Shown here piece after piece: positions 26,652 through 38,764 of a stretch of 64,000 nucleotides of DNA; position 1 is the stretch's first letter, and the number at the start of each line of letters is the position of its first letter. Both the position numbers and the translations under genes were made by a program. The stretch comes from Cryobacterium fucosi (GTDB taxonomy: Bacteria; Actinomycetota; Actinomycetes; Actinomycetales; Microbacteriaceae). The stretch is from contig NZ_SOHH01000068.1 in the NCBI RefSeq assembly GCF_004403515.1, forward strand, positions 1 to 64,000, given 5' to 3'. The notes beneath the pieces are model-generated. The model had not been told where the DNA came from. It did not search any database and saw only the letters and a list, made by a program, of their open reading frames with translations.

Positions 26652-26662
26652 AGTCGGCTGCC

Positions 26663-28024
26663 GTGCGGGCGACCTGGCTGATGGGAAGTGTGCGCTGGCG
26701 GATCACCGCCGCCGCGACGCTGGCCGTGCTCATCGTCCTGGCCGTCACCGGCGGAGCCCTCGTCGCCGCCCAACGGTCGGTGTTGACCGACAACGTCGAT
26801 GAGGTCCTGCATCGACACAGCACAGCGATCATCGCCGCACTCGACGCCGGAACGTTGCCGGCCGTCATCTCCGGGCAGGGCGACGACGAATCCTTCGCCC
26901 GGGTGACGGATGTGGCGGGCCGGGAGATCGCCGCCACCGCCCGCTCCCTCGCCGACGCGCGCCTGGCCGGCAGCCTGGACTCCGGTGACGGACTCCAGAC
27001 CATCCGGTCGATTCCCGGCCCGGAGTTCCGGGTTCTGTCCACGACCCGGAGCGGCCTCCGCGTGCTCGTCGGCACCCCGTTGGACGACGTCCAGGACAGC
27101 GTCGACGCCCTCCTCGCGGGCCTGTTCGTCGCGGTCCCCGCAGCGTCGCTGCTCCTGGCGGCTGTCGTCTGGCTGCTGGTCGGACGGGTGCTGCGGCCGG
27201 TCGAAGCCATCCGCAGCCGGGTGGCCGCCATGTCCGGCTCCACCCTGGACCGGCGGGTGCCCGAACCGAACACCCGGGATGAGATCGCCAGGCTCGCGCG
27301 CACCATGAATGACATGCTCGAGCGTGTGGAGACGGCCGGCGCCAGGCAGCGTCGATTCGTGGCGGATGCCTCGCACGAGTTGCGCACGCCGCTGGCCCGG
27401 ATCCGTGCCCAGCTCGAGGTCGATCGCGCCCACCCCGAGGCGGCGGACGTCGCCGCCACCCAGCGGAGCGTGCTCGACGAGGCCGACACCCTGCAACGGC
27501 TCATCGACGATCTCCTCCTCCTCGCCCGGGCCGACAGCGTCCGCGAACCGCGCCAGGACGAGCCGGTCGACCTCGACGACGTCGTCATGGACGAAGCGCG
27601 CCGGGTGCGCGGCACCCGACCGGTCTCGGTCGACGCCGGCAGGGTGTCCGGCGCGCAGCTCCGTGGCGACCGGGACCGGCTCGCACGGGTCGTGCGCAAC
27701 CTGCTCGACAATGCGGTGCAGCACGGCGGCCCGCACATCGTGATCAGCCTGAGAGAGGTCGACGGGCAGGCCGAACTGACCGTCGCGGACGACGGGGCCG
27801 GAATCCCGGCGGACCAGCACGACCGGGTCTTCGAACGGTTCGCCCGGGTCGACGAGTCCCGTACCCGTGACGCCGGCGGCAGCGGCCTCGGCCTGGCGAT
27901 CGCCCGGGAAATCGTCGCCGCCCACGGCGGGTCGATCGTGATCGACCCGCTCCACCGGCCGGGTGTGCGGTTCGTCGTGACCCTTCCGACCGGGGGGAAG
28001 ACGCCGCCGCCGCCGGTGTCTTAG
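26663..28024 (+). CDS. Sensor histidine kinase with HAMP domain
   Basis: A membrane kinase of 453 residues. Two membrane segments (about 14-36 and 150-173) flank an extracytoplasmic sensor of about 110 residues. HAMP follows, then HisKA with phosphoacceptor His238 in DASHELRTPLAR, and the ATPase domain with NLLDNAVQHG, VADDGAGIP, FERFAR and GGSGLGLAIARE. I took the GTG at 26663; an ATG at 26681 is possible, and neither has a strong ribosome-binding site. It pairs with the preceding regulator. The stop codon TAG is also the first half of the next gene's -10 hexamer. Confidence 0.92.
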   Translation: MRATWLMGSVRWRITAAATLAVLIVLAVTGGALVAAQRSVLTDNVDEVLHRHSTAIIAALDAGTLPAVISGQGDDESFARVTDVAGREIAATARSLADARLAGSLDSGDGLQTIRSIPGPEFRVLSTTRSGLRVLVGTPLDDVQDSVDALLAGLFVAVPAASLLLAAVVWLLVGRVLRPVEAIRSRVAAMSGSTLDRRVPEPNTRDEIARLARTMNDMLERVETAGARQRRFVADASHELRTPLARIRAQLEVDRAHPEAADVAATQRSVLDEADTLQRLIDDLLLLARADSVREPRQDEPVDLDDVVMDEARRVRGTRPVSVDAGRVSGAQLRGDRDRLARVVRNLLDNAVQHGGPHIVISLREVDGQAELTVADDGAGIPADQHDRVFERFARVDESRTRDAGGSGLGLAIAREIVAAHGGSIVIDPLHRPGVRFVVTLPTGGKTPPPPVS

Positions 28025-28027
28025 GCT
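28022..28027 (+). promoter_or_regulatory. -10 hexamer TAGGCT, leaderless DUF885 gene
   Basis: TAGGCT starts with the kinase stop codon and ends six bases before the ATG at 28034. No Shine-Dalgarno sequence is present. Confidence 0.55.
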
Positions 28028-28033
28028 CGTGCC

Positions 28034-29710
28034 ATGACAATCGACACTCAGCGCACTCCGACGGCGATCGACAGGATCGCCGAGGACTGGGTCGACACCC
28101 TCGTCGACCTCGACCCGACGGTGGGAACATACATCGGCCGCACCGAGGGCGACGGCCGCTTCGGGGACTATTCGCCGGCCGGGGACGAACGCCGCCAGCT
28201 CGAGGCGAAGAAGGTCATCGCCCTCCTGGACGCGGCGCCGCCCGCCGACGACGTCGACGTCGTCACCCGCACCGACCTGCGCAGCGCCCTCGCCCTCGAT
28301 GTGGAGAGCCACGAGGCCGGGCTGGCGCTGCGGGACCTGAACGTGATCGCGTCGCCGGCCCAGGGCATCCGCGAAATTTTCGACCTCATGCCCACCACAA
28401 CCGTCGGCGACTGGGAGAACATCGCCGCCCGCCTCGGCAGTGTCCCCGCGGCCATGGACGGCTATCTGCAGACCCTCCGGGAGGGAATGCGGCAGGGCAT
28501 CATGCCGGCCAGGCGCCAGGTGCGGGAGGTCGCCACCCAGGCGAAGCGCCACGCCGCGAATGGGGGGTTCTTCGCGCGGTTCGCCGCCGAGGCCAGCCTC
28601 GAATCCGGCAGCCTGCCGGCCACCCTGGCCACCGCTCTCGCCACGGGCGCGCGCGCCGCCGCCGCCGCCTACGGCACCCTCGCCGAGTTCCTCGGCGGCA
28701 CCCTCGAGGGTGCGGCGCCCGAGAAGGACGCGATCGGCCGCGAGTTGTACGCGCTCCATTCCCGCCGGTTCCTCGGCGCCACGATCGACCTCGACGAGAC
28801 CTACGAGTGGGGCGTCGAGGAACTGTCCCGGATGGTCGCCGAGCAGGAAAGCGTGGCCGACCAGATCAAGCCGGGCGCGAGCGTGCTCGAGGCGATCGCG
28901 CACCTCGACACCGACCAGAGCCGCAAGCTGCACGGCACGGCGGCGCTGCAACAGTGGATGCAGGAGACCAGCGACCGCGCCGTGGCCGAGCTGTCCGGCA
29001 CCCAGTTCGACATCCCCGACGAGATCAAGAGCCTCGAGTGCCTGATCGCCCCCACCCAGGAGGGCGGGATCTACTACACCGGGCCCACCGACGACTTCTC
29101 CCGCCCCGGCCGGATGTGGTGGTCCGTCCCCGTCGGCGTCACCGAATTCGACACCTGGCGCGAACTCACGACCGTCTACCACGAGGGAATACCCGGGCAC
29201 CACCTGCAGATCGGCCAGGCCGTCCACAACCGGGCCAAGCTGAACACCTGGCGCCGCCAGCTGGCCGGCACCTCGGGCCACGCCGAGGGCTGGGCCCTCT
29301 ACGCCGAACGCCTGATGGAGCAGCTCGGCTACCTCGACGACCCGGCCGACCGCCTCGGCATGCTCGACGGGCAGCGGATGCGCGCCGCCCGCGTCGTGCT
29401 CGACATCGGGGTCCACCTGGAAAAGCAGCTGCCGGACGGCTCCGGACCGTGGACGGCCGACTACGCATTCGACTTCCTCCGGCGGAACGTGAACATGAAC
29501 GACGGCTTCGTGAAGTTCGAGGTCAACCGCTACCTCGGCTGGCCCGGCCAGGCACCCTCGTACAAGGTCGGCCAGCGGATCTGGGAAGAACTGCGCGACA
29601 CCTACCGCGAGAAGGAGGGCGCGGCGTTTTCGATCAAGGACTTCCACCGCAAGGCCCTGGACCTCGGCGGGGTCGGCCTCGACACGCTCCGTTCGGCGAT
29701 GCTCGGTTAG
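28034..29710 (+). CDS. DUF885-family putative metallopeptidase
   Basis: A 558-residue cytoplasmic protein without a signal peptide. The segment TTVYHEGIPGHHLQIGQ (about residues 380-396) has an HExxxHH arrangement typical of DUF885, and EGWALYAERLMEQLG supplies a further glutamate, as expected for a zinc peptidase fold related to the M3/M32 clans. The C-terminal part has QRMRAARVVLDIGVHLE and a PGQAPSYKVGQ motif characteristic of the family. Substrate unknown. The start is ATG at 28034. Confidence 0.87.
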   Translation: MTIDTQRTPTAIDRIAEDWVDTLVDLDPTVGTYIGRTEGDGRFGDYSPAGDERRQLEAKKVIALLDAAPPADDVDVVTRTDLRSALALDVESHEAGLALRDLNVIASPAQGIREIFDLMPTTTVGDWENIAARLGSVPAAMDGYLQTLREGMRQGIMPARRQVREVATQAKRHAANGGFFARFAAEASLESGSLPATLATALATGARAAAAAYGTLAEFLGGTLEGAAPEKDAIGRELYALHSRRFLGATIDLDETYEWGVEELSRMVAEQESVADQIKPGASVLEAIAHLDTDQSRKLHGTAALQQWMQETSDRAVAELSGTQFDIPDEIKSLECLIAPTQEGGIYYTGPTDDFSRPGRMWWSVPVGVTEFDTWRELTTVYHEGIPGHHLQIGQAVHNRAKLNTWRRQLAGTSGHAEGWALYAERLMEQLGYLDDPADRLGMLDGQRMRAARVVLDIGVHLEKQLPDGSGPWTADYAFDFLRRNVNMNDGFVKFEVNRYLGWPGQAPSYKVGQRIWEELRDTYREKEGAAFSIKDFHRKALDLGGVGLDTLRSAMLG

Positions 29711-29717
29711 GCGCGCC

Positions 29718-30356
29718 GTGCCGGGGGAAGCACGATCGCCCTACCAGACTGCGCTCGGCGACGACCTCGCCGGACTGCACCCGCGCCTCCGCGCCTACTT
29801 CGCGGCGATCCCGGCCGGGTGCGTCGGCGCCGGTGAAGGCACCTTCAGCACGGTCGGAACGCCCCGGCGGTGGCTGTGGCCCCCGCTCTGGCTCCTCGGC
29901 CGCCTGGGGGTGCTCTTCCCCGTCTGGGAACGAGACGTGCCCTTCACCGTGTTGAACACGCCCACGCTCGACGCCGCCGGCCATGGCGGCGTCGCCGCAG
30001 TGCGCACATTCCGGTTCCGGGCGGGGGAGCGGCGCATGGTGGACGCCATCACGGCCGGGCCCTCCGGGCTGGTCGACCGTCTGGGCACCCTCGGCCTGCT
30101 CGAAACCCGGCTCAACGCCCGCATCGTCGACGGCACGCTCCGATTGGACTCCGCCCGGGTGCTGCTGCGCCTGGCCGGCCTTCGCCTCGTCCTGCCCGCC
30201 TTCCTCGCACCGACCGTCTCGCTGACCGAACGATTCGACGACGACACGGACAGCCAGCACGTGCGGGTCATCGTCAGCGCACCCTGGCTCGGCAGACTGT
30301 ACGAATACGCCGGGTGGTTCCACTACTCGGTGCAAGAGAGGGAGCGCCAGACATGA
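29718..30356 (+). CDS. DUF4166-domain protein
   Basis: A 212-residue protein beginning at GTG 29718, seven bases after the previous stop. The pattern SPYQTALGDDLAGLHPRLRAYF, ...VPFTVLNTP, RTFRF, and the C-terminal GWFHYSV fits DUF4166, a domain of unknown function sometimes fused behind dehydrogenases of the saccharopine type. A hydrophobic stretch WLWPPLWLLGRLGVLFPVW (about 52-70) may associate with membrane. The stop overlaps the next gene by four bases, so it probably works with the epimerase. Confidence 0.75.
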   Translation: MPGEARSPYQTALGDDLAGLHPRLRAYFAAIPAGCVGAGEGTFSTVGTPRRWLWPPLWLLGRLGVLFPVWERDVPFTVLNTPTLDAAGHGGVAAVRTFRFRAGERRMVDAITAGPSGLVDRLGTLGLLETRLNARIVDGTLRLDSARVLLRLAGLRLVLPAFLAPTVSLTERFDDDTDSQHVRVIVSAPWLGRLYEYAGWFHYSVQERERQT

Positions 30357-31345
30357 GTCGACGGATCGTCATCGCCGGGGCCTCCGGTTTTATCGGGAGG
30401 TACCTGGTCGAGGCCTACCGGGCCGACGGCTGGAACGTCGCCCGGATCGGGCGAACGGGCGACGCGGTCTGGGGCGACTCTCCGGCGCTGACCCGGCTCC
30501 TGGACGGAGCCGAGGTACTCGTCAACCTCGCCGGCAAGAGCGTCAATTGCCGCTACACGGAGGCGAACCGGGCCCAGATCCTCCGGTCCCGGGTCGACAC
30601 GACGCGGGAACTCGCGGCGGCCGTGCAAGCCTGCGAAACGCCGCCGCCCCTGTGGGTGAACGCCTCGACCGCGACGATCTACCGTCACGCCGAGGACCGG
30701 CCGATGACCGAAGCGACAGGCGAGCTCGGTGAGGGGTTCTCGGTGGGTATCGCGACAGCGTGGGAACGCGCGCTCTTCGATGGCGACCTGCCGGGCACTC
30801 GCCGGGTCGCCCTGAGGATGGCGATCGTACTCGGCGACGGCAGCGCCCTGAGCCCGCTCCTGACGCTGACCCGGCTCGGACTCGGCGGCCCGCAGCGGGA
30901 CGGACGGTGGTGGCCAACGCGTGACCGCCTCGCGGCCGGCACCTGGCATGAGGCTCGAGCGCAGGGCGGCAGGCAGAAGTTCAGCTGGATCCACATTGCC
31001 GACGTGCTGGGCATCATCCGTTTCCTCACCGACCGGCCGGACCTTGCGGGGATCGTCAACGCGTCCTCGCCGAACCCGTCCGACAACGCCACCGTGATGG
31101 GCGTGCTCCGGGAGGTCCTCGGGATGCCGTTCGGACTGGCGCTGCCGCGGTGGGTGCTGGAGCTGGGCGCCGTGGCCATCCGCACTGAAACCGAGCTCGT
31201 GCTGAAGAGCCGCTGGGTCATTCCCGAACGGCTCGTGGACGCCGGCTACGTCTTTTCCTATCCCGAGCTCGAGCCCGCGATCCGCCAGATTGCGGCACCG
31301 GGGCCGGTTCGGGCGAAGTTGCCGCGCCCGTCCGCAAACAGCTAA
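30353..31345 (+). CDS. NAD-dependent epimerase, TIGR01777/SDR39U1-like
   Basis: A 330-residue extended short-chain dehydrogenase. The N-terminal Rossmann motif is GASGFIGRYLVEA, followed by NLAGKSVNCRY, the substrate helix RSRVDTTRELAAAV, and a C-terminal DUF1731 region (about 275-330: PRWVLELGAVAIRTETELVLKS split by the motif, then RLVDAGYVFSYP). The usual Tyr-x-x-x-Lys site is not obvious, as in the rest of this family. The ATG at 30353 overlaps the DUF4166 stop. Substrate unknown. Confidence 0.87.
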   Translation: MSRRIVIAGASGFIGRYLVEAYRADGWNVARIGRTGDAVWGDSPALTRLLDGAEVLVNLAGKSVNCRYTEANRAQILRSRVDTTRELAAAVQACETPPPLWVNASTATIYRHAEDRPMTEATGELGEGFSVGIATAWERALFDGDLPGTRRVALRMAIVLGDGSALSPLLTLTRLGLGGPQRDGRWWPTRDRLAAGTWHEARAQGGRQKFSWIHIADVLGIIRFLTDRPDLAGIVNASSPNPSDNATVMGVLREVLGMPFGLALPRWVLELGAVAIRTETELVLKSRWVIPERLVDAGYVFSYPELEPAIRQIAAPGPVRAKLPRPSANS

Positions 31346-31347
31346 GC

Positions 31348-31376
31348 TTGACTGTCACGTTTGTGACGAACTATCC
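31348..31376 (+). promoter_or_regulatory. Candidate rpsA promoter with internal palindrome
   Basis: TTGACT at 31348-31353 resembles a -35 box and CTATCC at 31371-31376 a weak -10, 17 bp apart. The spacer holds the palindrome GTCAC-GTTT-GTGAC (31354-31367), which could be an operator. The remaining leader to the ATG is about 75 nt and shows no evident structure. Confidence 0.4.
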
Positions 31377-31454
31377 GCTGCCATGCGCGGTGCGCGATCC
31401 TGAAATCCTTTCTGCGTGTGGCCCGATCTATGTCCATCCTGGAGCAACTACTAC

Positions 31455-32912
31455 ATGACAATCGCAACGACCGAACGGGCACCCAAGCAGGTCGCCATCA
31501 ACGACATTGGATCTGCTGAAGACTTTCTTGCCGCGGTCGAAAAGACTCTGAAATTCTTCAACGACGGCGACCTCATCGAAGGAACCGTAGTGAAGATCGA
31601 CCGCGACGAGGTTCTCCTCGACGTGGGCTACAAGACCGAGGGTGTCATCCCCTCCCGCGAACTCTCCATCAAGCACGACGTCGACCCCTCTGAGGTCGTC
31701 AAGGTCGGCGACCTGGTTGAGGCCCTCGTTCTTCAGAAGGAAGACAAGGAAGGCCGTCTCATCCTGTCCAAGAAGCGCGCTCAGTACGAGCGTGCCTGGG
31801 GCGACGTGGAGAAGATCAAGGACGAAGACGGCGTTGTCACCGGTTCGGTCATCGAGGTCGTCAAGGGTGGCCTCATCGTGGACATCGGCCTGCGCGGCTT
31901 CCTCCCGGCCTCGCTCATCGAGCTGCGGCGCGTTCGCGACCTGACCCCGTACCTGGGCCAGGAGATCGAGGCCAAGATCCTCGAACTCGACAAGAACCGC
32001 AACAACGTCGTGCTGTCCCGTCGTGCCCTGCTCGAGCAGACGCAGTCCGAGAGCCGCACCACGTTCCTCAACAACCTCCAGAAGGGACAGGTCCGCAAGG
32101 GCGTCGTCTCGTCGATCGTCAACTTCGGTGCGTTCGTCGACCTGGGCGGCGTTGACGGTCTGGTTCACGTCTCCGAACTCAGCTGGAAGCACATCGAGCA
32201 CGCCAGCGAGGTCGTCGAGGTCGGCCAGGAAGTCACCGTCGAGATCCTCGAGGTCGACCTCGAGCGCGAGCGCGTGTCGCTGTCGCTCAAGGCCACCCAG
32301 GAAGACCCGTGGCAGGTCTTCGCCCGCACCCACGCCATCGGCCAGGTTGCACCGGGCAAGGTCACCAAGCTCGTCCCGTTCGGTGCGTTCGTTCGCGTCG
32401 CCGAGGGCATCGAGGGCCTGGTCCACATCTCCGAGCTCTCCGGCAAGCACGTTGAGCTCGCCGAACAGGTCGTCGCCGTCGGCGACGAGGTCTTCGTCAA
32501 GGTCATCGACATCGACCTCGAGCGTCGCCGCATCTCGCTGAGCCTCAAGCAGGCCAACGAGGGTGTCGACCCGGAGGGCACCGAGTTCGACCCGGCACTC
32601 TACGGAATGCTCACCGAGTACGACGACCAGGGCAACTACAAGTACCCTGAGGGCTTCGACCCGGAGACCAACGAGTGGCGCGAAGGCTTCGAAACCCAGC
32701 GCGAGAAGTGGGAGCAGGACTACGCTGCAGCCCAGGCTCGCTGGGAAGCCCACAAGAAGCAGGTTGCCTCCGCGAACGACGAGATCATCGCCCCCGGCGA
32801 TGTCCCCTCCGCCGCGGGCTCCTCCTTCTCCAGCGAGACGGCCGGCGCCGGCACCCTCGCGGACGACGAGGCCCTCGCAGCTCTGCGCGAGAAGCTCTCC
32901 AGCTCCAACTAG
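31455..32912 (+). CDS. rpsA: 30S ribosomal protein S1
   Basis: Binds mRNA on the small subunit and helps initiation. The 485-residue protein has four S1 domains (about residues 34-105, 123-190, 208-278, 295-365), fewer than the six of E. coli, as usual for actinobacteria; examples are GTVVKIDRDEVLLDVGYKTEG, VSSIVNFGAFVDLGGVDGLVH and VTKLVPFGAFVRVAEGIEGLVH shortened here to their cores. The tail is acidic and Ala/Ser-rich. I chose ATG 31455 (MTIATTERAP), the family start, with GGAG 10 bases upstream; the frame is open further up. Confidence 0.95.
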   Translation: MTIATTERAPKQVAINDIGSAEDFLAAVEKTLKFFNDGDLIEGTVVKIDRDEVLLDVGYKTEGVIPSRELSIKHDVDPSEVVKVGDLVEALVLQKEDKEGRLILSKKRAQYERAWGDVEKIKDEDGVVTGSVIEVVKGGLIVDIGLRGFLPASLIELRRVRDLTPYLGQEIEAKILELDKNRNNVVLSRRALLEQTQSESRTTFLNNLQKGQVRKGVVSSIVNFGAFVDLGGVDGLVHVSELSWKHIEHASEVVEVGQEVTVEILEVDLERERVSLSLKATQEDPWQVFARTHAIGQVAPGKVTKLVPFGAFVRVAEGIEGLVHISELSGKHVELAEQVVAVGDEVFVKVIDIDLERRRISLSLKQANEGVDPEGTEFDPALYGMLTEYDDQGNYKYPEGFDPETNEWREGFETQREKWEQDYAAAQARWEAHKKQVASANDEIIAPGDVPSAAGSSFSSETAGAGTLADDEALAALREKLSSSN

Positions 32913-32932
32913 GGGCGCGATTCCACCTGGCT

Positions 32933-32999
32933 CGCCGGCACCGACACGGTGCCGGCGCGCTGAGACAGGCCGGCCCCTTCGGGGTCCGGCCTGTTTTTT
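32933..32999 (+). terminator. rpsA terminator, double hairpin
   Basis: Two consecutive hairpins follow rpsA. The first, CGCCGGCACCG (32933-32943) with CGGTGCCGGCG (32947-32957), has no T-run. The second pairs ACAGGCCGG (32965-32973) with CCGGCCTGT (32985-32993), contains a CCCC-TTC-GGGG top, and ends in TTTTTT, a standard intrinsic terminator. Confidence 0.9.
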
Positions 33000-33061
33000 C
33001 GTGCGGGCCTGCCGTCGACGACCAGCACGAACACCGTGGCGCTGAGGGCGCCGCGGGAGGT

Positions 33062-33067
33062 TAGCAT
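33062..33067 (+). promoter_or_regulatory. -10 hexamer TAGCAT, leaderless coaE
   Basis: TAGCAT ends seven bases before the GTG at 33075 and explains why that start lacks a well-placed ribosome-binding site. Confidence 0.5.
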
Positions 33068-33074
33068 TGCACGG

Positions 33075-33701
33075 GTGTACCTGATTGGACTGACCGGCGG
33101 GATCGCATCCGGAAAAAGCACCGTGGCGCGCAGGCTCGACGAACTCGGCGCCGTGCACATCGACGCCGACCACCTCGCCCGGGTCGCGGTGGAACCCGGC
33201 ACGGCGGCGTTCAACCAGATCTCCCGCTCGTTCGGCCCGTCCGTGATCGGGCCGGACGGCAGCCTCGACCGACCGGCACTGGGGGCCCTCGTCTTCGCCG
33301 ACTCAGCGGCCCTCACCCTGCTCAACGCGATCGTGCACCCGGCCGTGCGATCCCTCTCGAACCTGGTGATCAGCGAGGCCGCCGAGCGGGACCCGCACGC
33401 GGTCGTCGTCTACGACGTTCCGTTGCTGGTGGAGGCCGGCGTCGACCACCCGTTCGACCTGATCGTGGTCACCCACGCCGACGAGGCAACCCGGGTGCGG
33501 CGGATGGTCGAGCTGCGCGGGATGACGGAGGCCGAGGCCCTGCGCCGGATCCGGTCCCAGGCCAGCGACGACGAGCGCCTGGCCGTCGCGGACGTGGTCA
33601 TCGACACCGCCGGCAGCCTCACCCGCACGCTGGCCCAGGTCGACGACCTCTGGCGGCGCGTGCGGGTCGCCGCCGAGACGACTGTCAGGGGTGCTCCGTA
33701 G
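33075..33701 (+). CDS. coaE: Dephospho-CoA kinase
   Basis: Last step of coenzyme A synthesis: phosphorylates the 3'-hydroxyl of dephospho-CoA. The 208-residue protein has the P-loop GLTGGIASGKST, DADHLAR, the family motif HPAVR, VYDVPLLVEAG and RMVELRGMTEAEALRRI. I chose GTG 33075 (MYLIGLTGG), which matches the family N-terminus and lies just after a -10-like hexamer; an in-frame GTG at 33036 would add 13 residues. The TAG stop forms the beginning of the uvrB -10. Confidence 0.94.
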   Translation: MYLIGLTGGIASGKSTVARRLDELGAVHIDADHLARVAVEPGTAAFNQISRSFGPSVIGPDGSLDRPALGALVFADSAALTLLNAIVHPAVRSLSNLVISEAAERDPHAVVVYDVPLLVEAGVDHPFDLIVVTHADEATRVRRMVELRGMTEAEALRRIRSQASDDERLAVADVVIDTAGSLTRTLAQVDDLWRRVRVAAETTVRGAP

Positions 33702-33704
33702 ACT
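33699..33704 (+). promoter_or_regulatory. -10 hexamer TAGACT, leaderless uvrB
   Basis: TAGACT begins with the coaE stop codon and ends six bases before the uvrB ATG at 33711. Confidence 0.55.
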
Positions 33705-33710
33705 GGAGCC

Positions 33711-35774
33711 ATGGAACCCACGCGCTCTGTACATCCGTTCGAGGTCGTGAGCGAGTACACCCCGAGCGGTGACCAGCCGACCGCGATCGCCGAGCTGGCC
33801 GGCCGGATCAACGCCGGCGAGACCGACATCGTGCTGCTCGGCGCCACCGGAACCGGAAAATCGGCGACGACCGCCTGGCTGATCGAGCAGGTGCAACGCC
33901 CCACCCTGGTGCTCGCCCACAACAAGACCCTGGCCGCACAGCTGGTGAACGAGTTCCGTGAGCTGATGCCCAACAACGCCGTCGAGTACTTCGTCTCCTA
34001 CTACGACTACTACCAGCCTGAGGCCTACGTGCCGCAGACCGACACCTTCATCGAGAAGGACTCCTCGATCAACGCGGAGGTGGAGCGGTTGCGGCACTCC
34101 ACCACCAACTCGCTGCTGAGCCGGCGCGACGTGATCGTCGTGTCCACCGTCTCGTGCATCTACGGCCTCGGCACCCCGGAGGGCTACCTGGAGGCCATGA
34201 TCGCCCTCCAGGTCGGCCAGAAGGTCAGCCGGGACTGGCTCGTCCGCCGGTTCGTCGCGATGCAGTACCAGCGCAACGACGTCGACTTCTCCCGAGGCCA
34301 CTTCCGGGTGCGGGGCGACACCATCGAGATCATCCCGATGTACGAGGAATTGGCGATCCGGATCGAGATGTTTGGCGACGAGATCGAGGCGCTGTACAGC
34401 CTGCACCCGCTGACCGGCGACATCGTGCGCAGGCTCGACTCCGTCTCCGTCTTCCCCGGGTCGCACTACGTCGCCAGCACCGAGGTCATGCAGCGCGCCA
34501 TCGGCACCATCCAGGAGGAACTGGCCGAACGCCTCGAACAGCTCGAACGGGGCGGCAAGCTGCTGGAGGCTCAGCGCCTGCGGATGCGCACCACCTTCGA
34601 CCTGGAGATGATGGAGCAGATCGGGTTCTGCTCGGGGATCGAGAACTACTCCCGGCACATCGACGCCCGGCAACCGGGGGAGGCGCCGCACTGCCTGCTC
34701 GACTACTTCCCCGACGACTTCCTGATGGTCATCGACGAGTCGCACGTCACCGTGCCCCAGATCGGCGCCATGTACGAGGGCGACTCCTCCCGCAAGCGCA
34801 CCCTCGTCGAGCATGGCTTCCGGCTCCCCAGCGCGCTGGACAACCGGCCCCTCAAGTTCAGTGAGTTCAAGGGCAGGGTCGGCCAGACCGTCTACCTGTC
34901 CGCGACACCGGGCAAGTACGAGATGGGCATCGCCGACGGCGTCGTGGAGCAGATCATCCGCCCGACCGGGCTGATCGACCCGCAAATCGTCGTGAAACCC
35001 AGCAAGGGGCAGATCGACGATCTCCTCGAGGAGATCCACACGAGGGTCGAACGCAACGAACGGGTGCTCGTCACGACGCTGACCAAGAAGATGGCCGAGG
35101 AACTCACCGACTTCCTCACCGAGGCAGGGGTGCGGGTGCGCTACCTGCACTCCGACGTCGACACCCTGCGCCGGGTGGAACTGCTCACGGAGCTCCGCGC
35201 GGGCGTGTACGACGTGCTCGTCGGAATCAACCTGCTGCGGGAAGGCCTCGACCTGCCCGAGGTGTCGCTCGTCGCCATCCTCGACGCCGACAAGGAAGGG
35301 TTCCTCCGCTCGGCCACCTCGCTCATCCAGACCATCGGGCGCGCTGCCCGCAACGTCTCGGGCGAGGTGCACATGTACGCCGACCGGCTCACGGCGTCGA
35401 TGGAACGCGCCATCGACGAAACCGACCGCCGCCGCGAGAAGCAGGTGGCCTACAACACCCTGCACGGGATCGACCCGACCCCGCTCCGCAAGCGGATCGC
35501 GGACATCACCGAGGTGCTCGCCCGGGAGGAGGCCGACACCGCCGAGCTCCTGGCCGGCCGCACCGAGCGGCGCAAGGGACTCGCGCCGACCCCTCGCCGC
35601 CAGGGCCTGGCCGCCAACGGGGCCAACGACCTGGAGTCGATCATCGCGGACCTGAACGGCCAGATGCTCGAGGCCGCCGGGGAACTCAAGTTCGAACTCG
35701 CGGCGCGGCTGCGTGACGAGGTTTCCGAATTGAAACGGGAACTGCGCCAGATGGAGAAGGCGGGTCACATCTGA
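33711..35774 (+). CDS. uvrB: Excinuclease ABC subunit B
   Basis: Damage-verification helicase-like subunit of nucleotide excision repair. The 687-residue protein has the P-loop [13 protein letters not shown], the DNA-clamping beta-hairpin [16 protein letters not shown], the DEAD-like box [11 protein letters not shown], the helicase motif [12 protein letters not shown] and QTIGRAARN, and a C-terminal UVR domain (about 645-680) for UvrC binding. It is encoded next to uvrA and uvrC with separate leaderless-type promoters, which allows individual regulation; no LexA box of the actinobacterial GAACnnnnGTTC type was recognised upstream. Confidence 0.97.
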   Translation: MEPTRSVHPFEVVSEYTPSGDQPTAIAELAGRINAGETDIVLLGATGTGKSATTAWLIEQVQRPTLVLAHNKTLAAQLVNEFRELMPNNAVEYFVSYYDYYQPEAYVPQTDTFIEKDSSINAEVERLRHSTTNSLLSRRDVIVVSTVSCIYGLGTPEGYLEAMIALQVGQKVSRDWLVRRFVAMQYQRNDVDFSRGHFRVRGDTIEIIPMYEELAIRIEMFGDEIEALYSLHPLTGDIVRRLDSVSVFPGSHYVASTEVMQRAIGTIQEELAERLEQLERGGKLLEAQRLRMRTTFDLEMMEQIGFCSGIENYSRHIDARQPGEAPHCLLDYFPDDFLMVIDESHVTVPQIGAMYEGDSSRKRTLVEHGFRLPSALDNRPLKFSEFKGRVGQTVYLSATPGKYEMGIADGVVEQIIRPTGLIDPQIVVKPSKGQIDDLLEEIHTRVERNERVLVTTLTKKMAEELTDFLTEAGVRVRYLHSDVDTLRRVELLTELRAGVYDVLVGINLLREGLDLPEVSLVAILDADKEGFLRSATSLIQTIGRAARNVSGEVHMYADRLTASMERAIDETDRRREKQVAYNTLHGIDPTPLRKRIADITEVLAREEADTAELLAGRTERRKGLAPTPRRQGLAANGANDLESIIADLNGQMLEAAGELKFELAARLRDEVSELKRELRQMEKAGHI

Positions 35775-35865
35775 CCCGGCCGCGCCACAACCCACCGGCC
35801 TCACTTTCGAACATCTGTTCGCTCAGGGCGTGTTGATCTCGCACCGGAGTGTCGGCCGCACTGCA

Positions 35866-35871
35866 TAGACT
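35866..35871 (+). promoter_or_regulatory. -10 hexamer TAGACT, leaderless uvrA
   Basis: TAGACT ends six bases before the GTG at 35878. The 103-bp gap after uvrB holds no other recognisable element. Confidence 0.55.
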
Positions 35872-35877
35872 CGAACG

Positions 35878-38745
<2,868 letters not shown>

Positions 38746-38764
38746 GCGCAGACCAGGGGAATTC

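Noticed and set aside
26603-29647. A 1014-residue open frame on the minus strand across the kinase and DUF885 genes
   Set aside because: It is antisense to two clear genes, has no family motif and shows the Arg/Gly/Asp-rich composition of a shadow frame in G+C-rich DNA. The same holds for the long minus-strand frames at 3976-5973, 16161-18104 and 33303-35804.
33036-33701. Longer coaE from the GTG at 33036, or an ATT start at 33066 after GGGAGG
   Set aside because: GTG 33075 gives the family N-terminus and sits seven bases after a -10-like hexamer, the same pattern as neighbouring leaderless genes.
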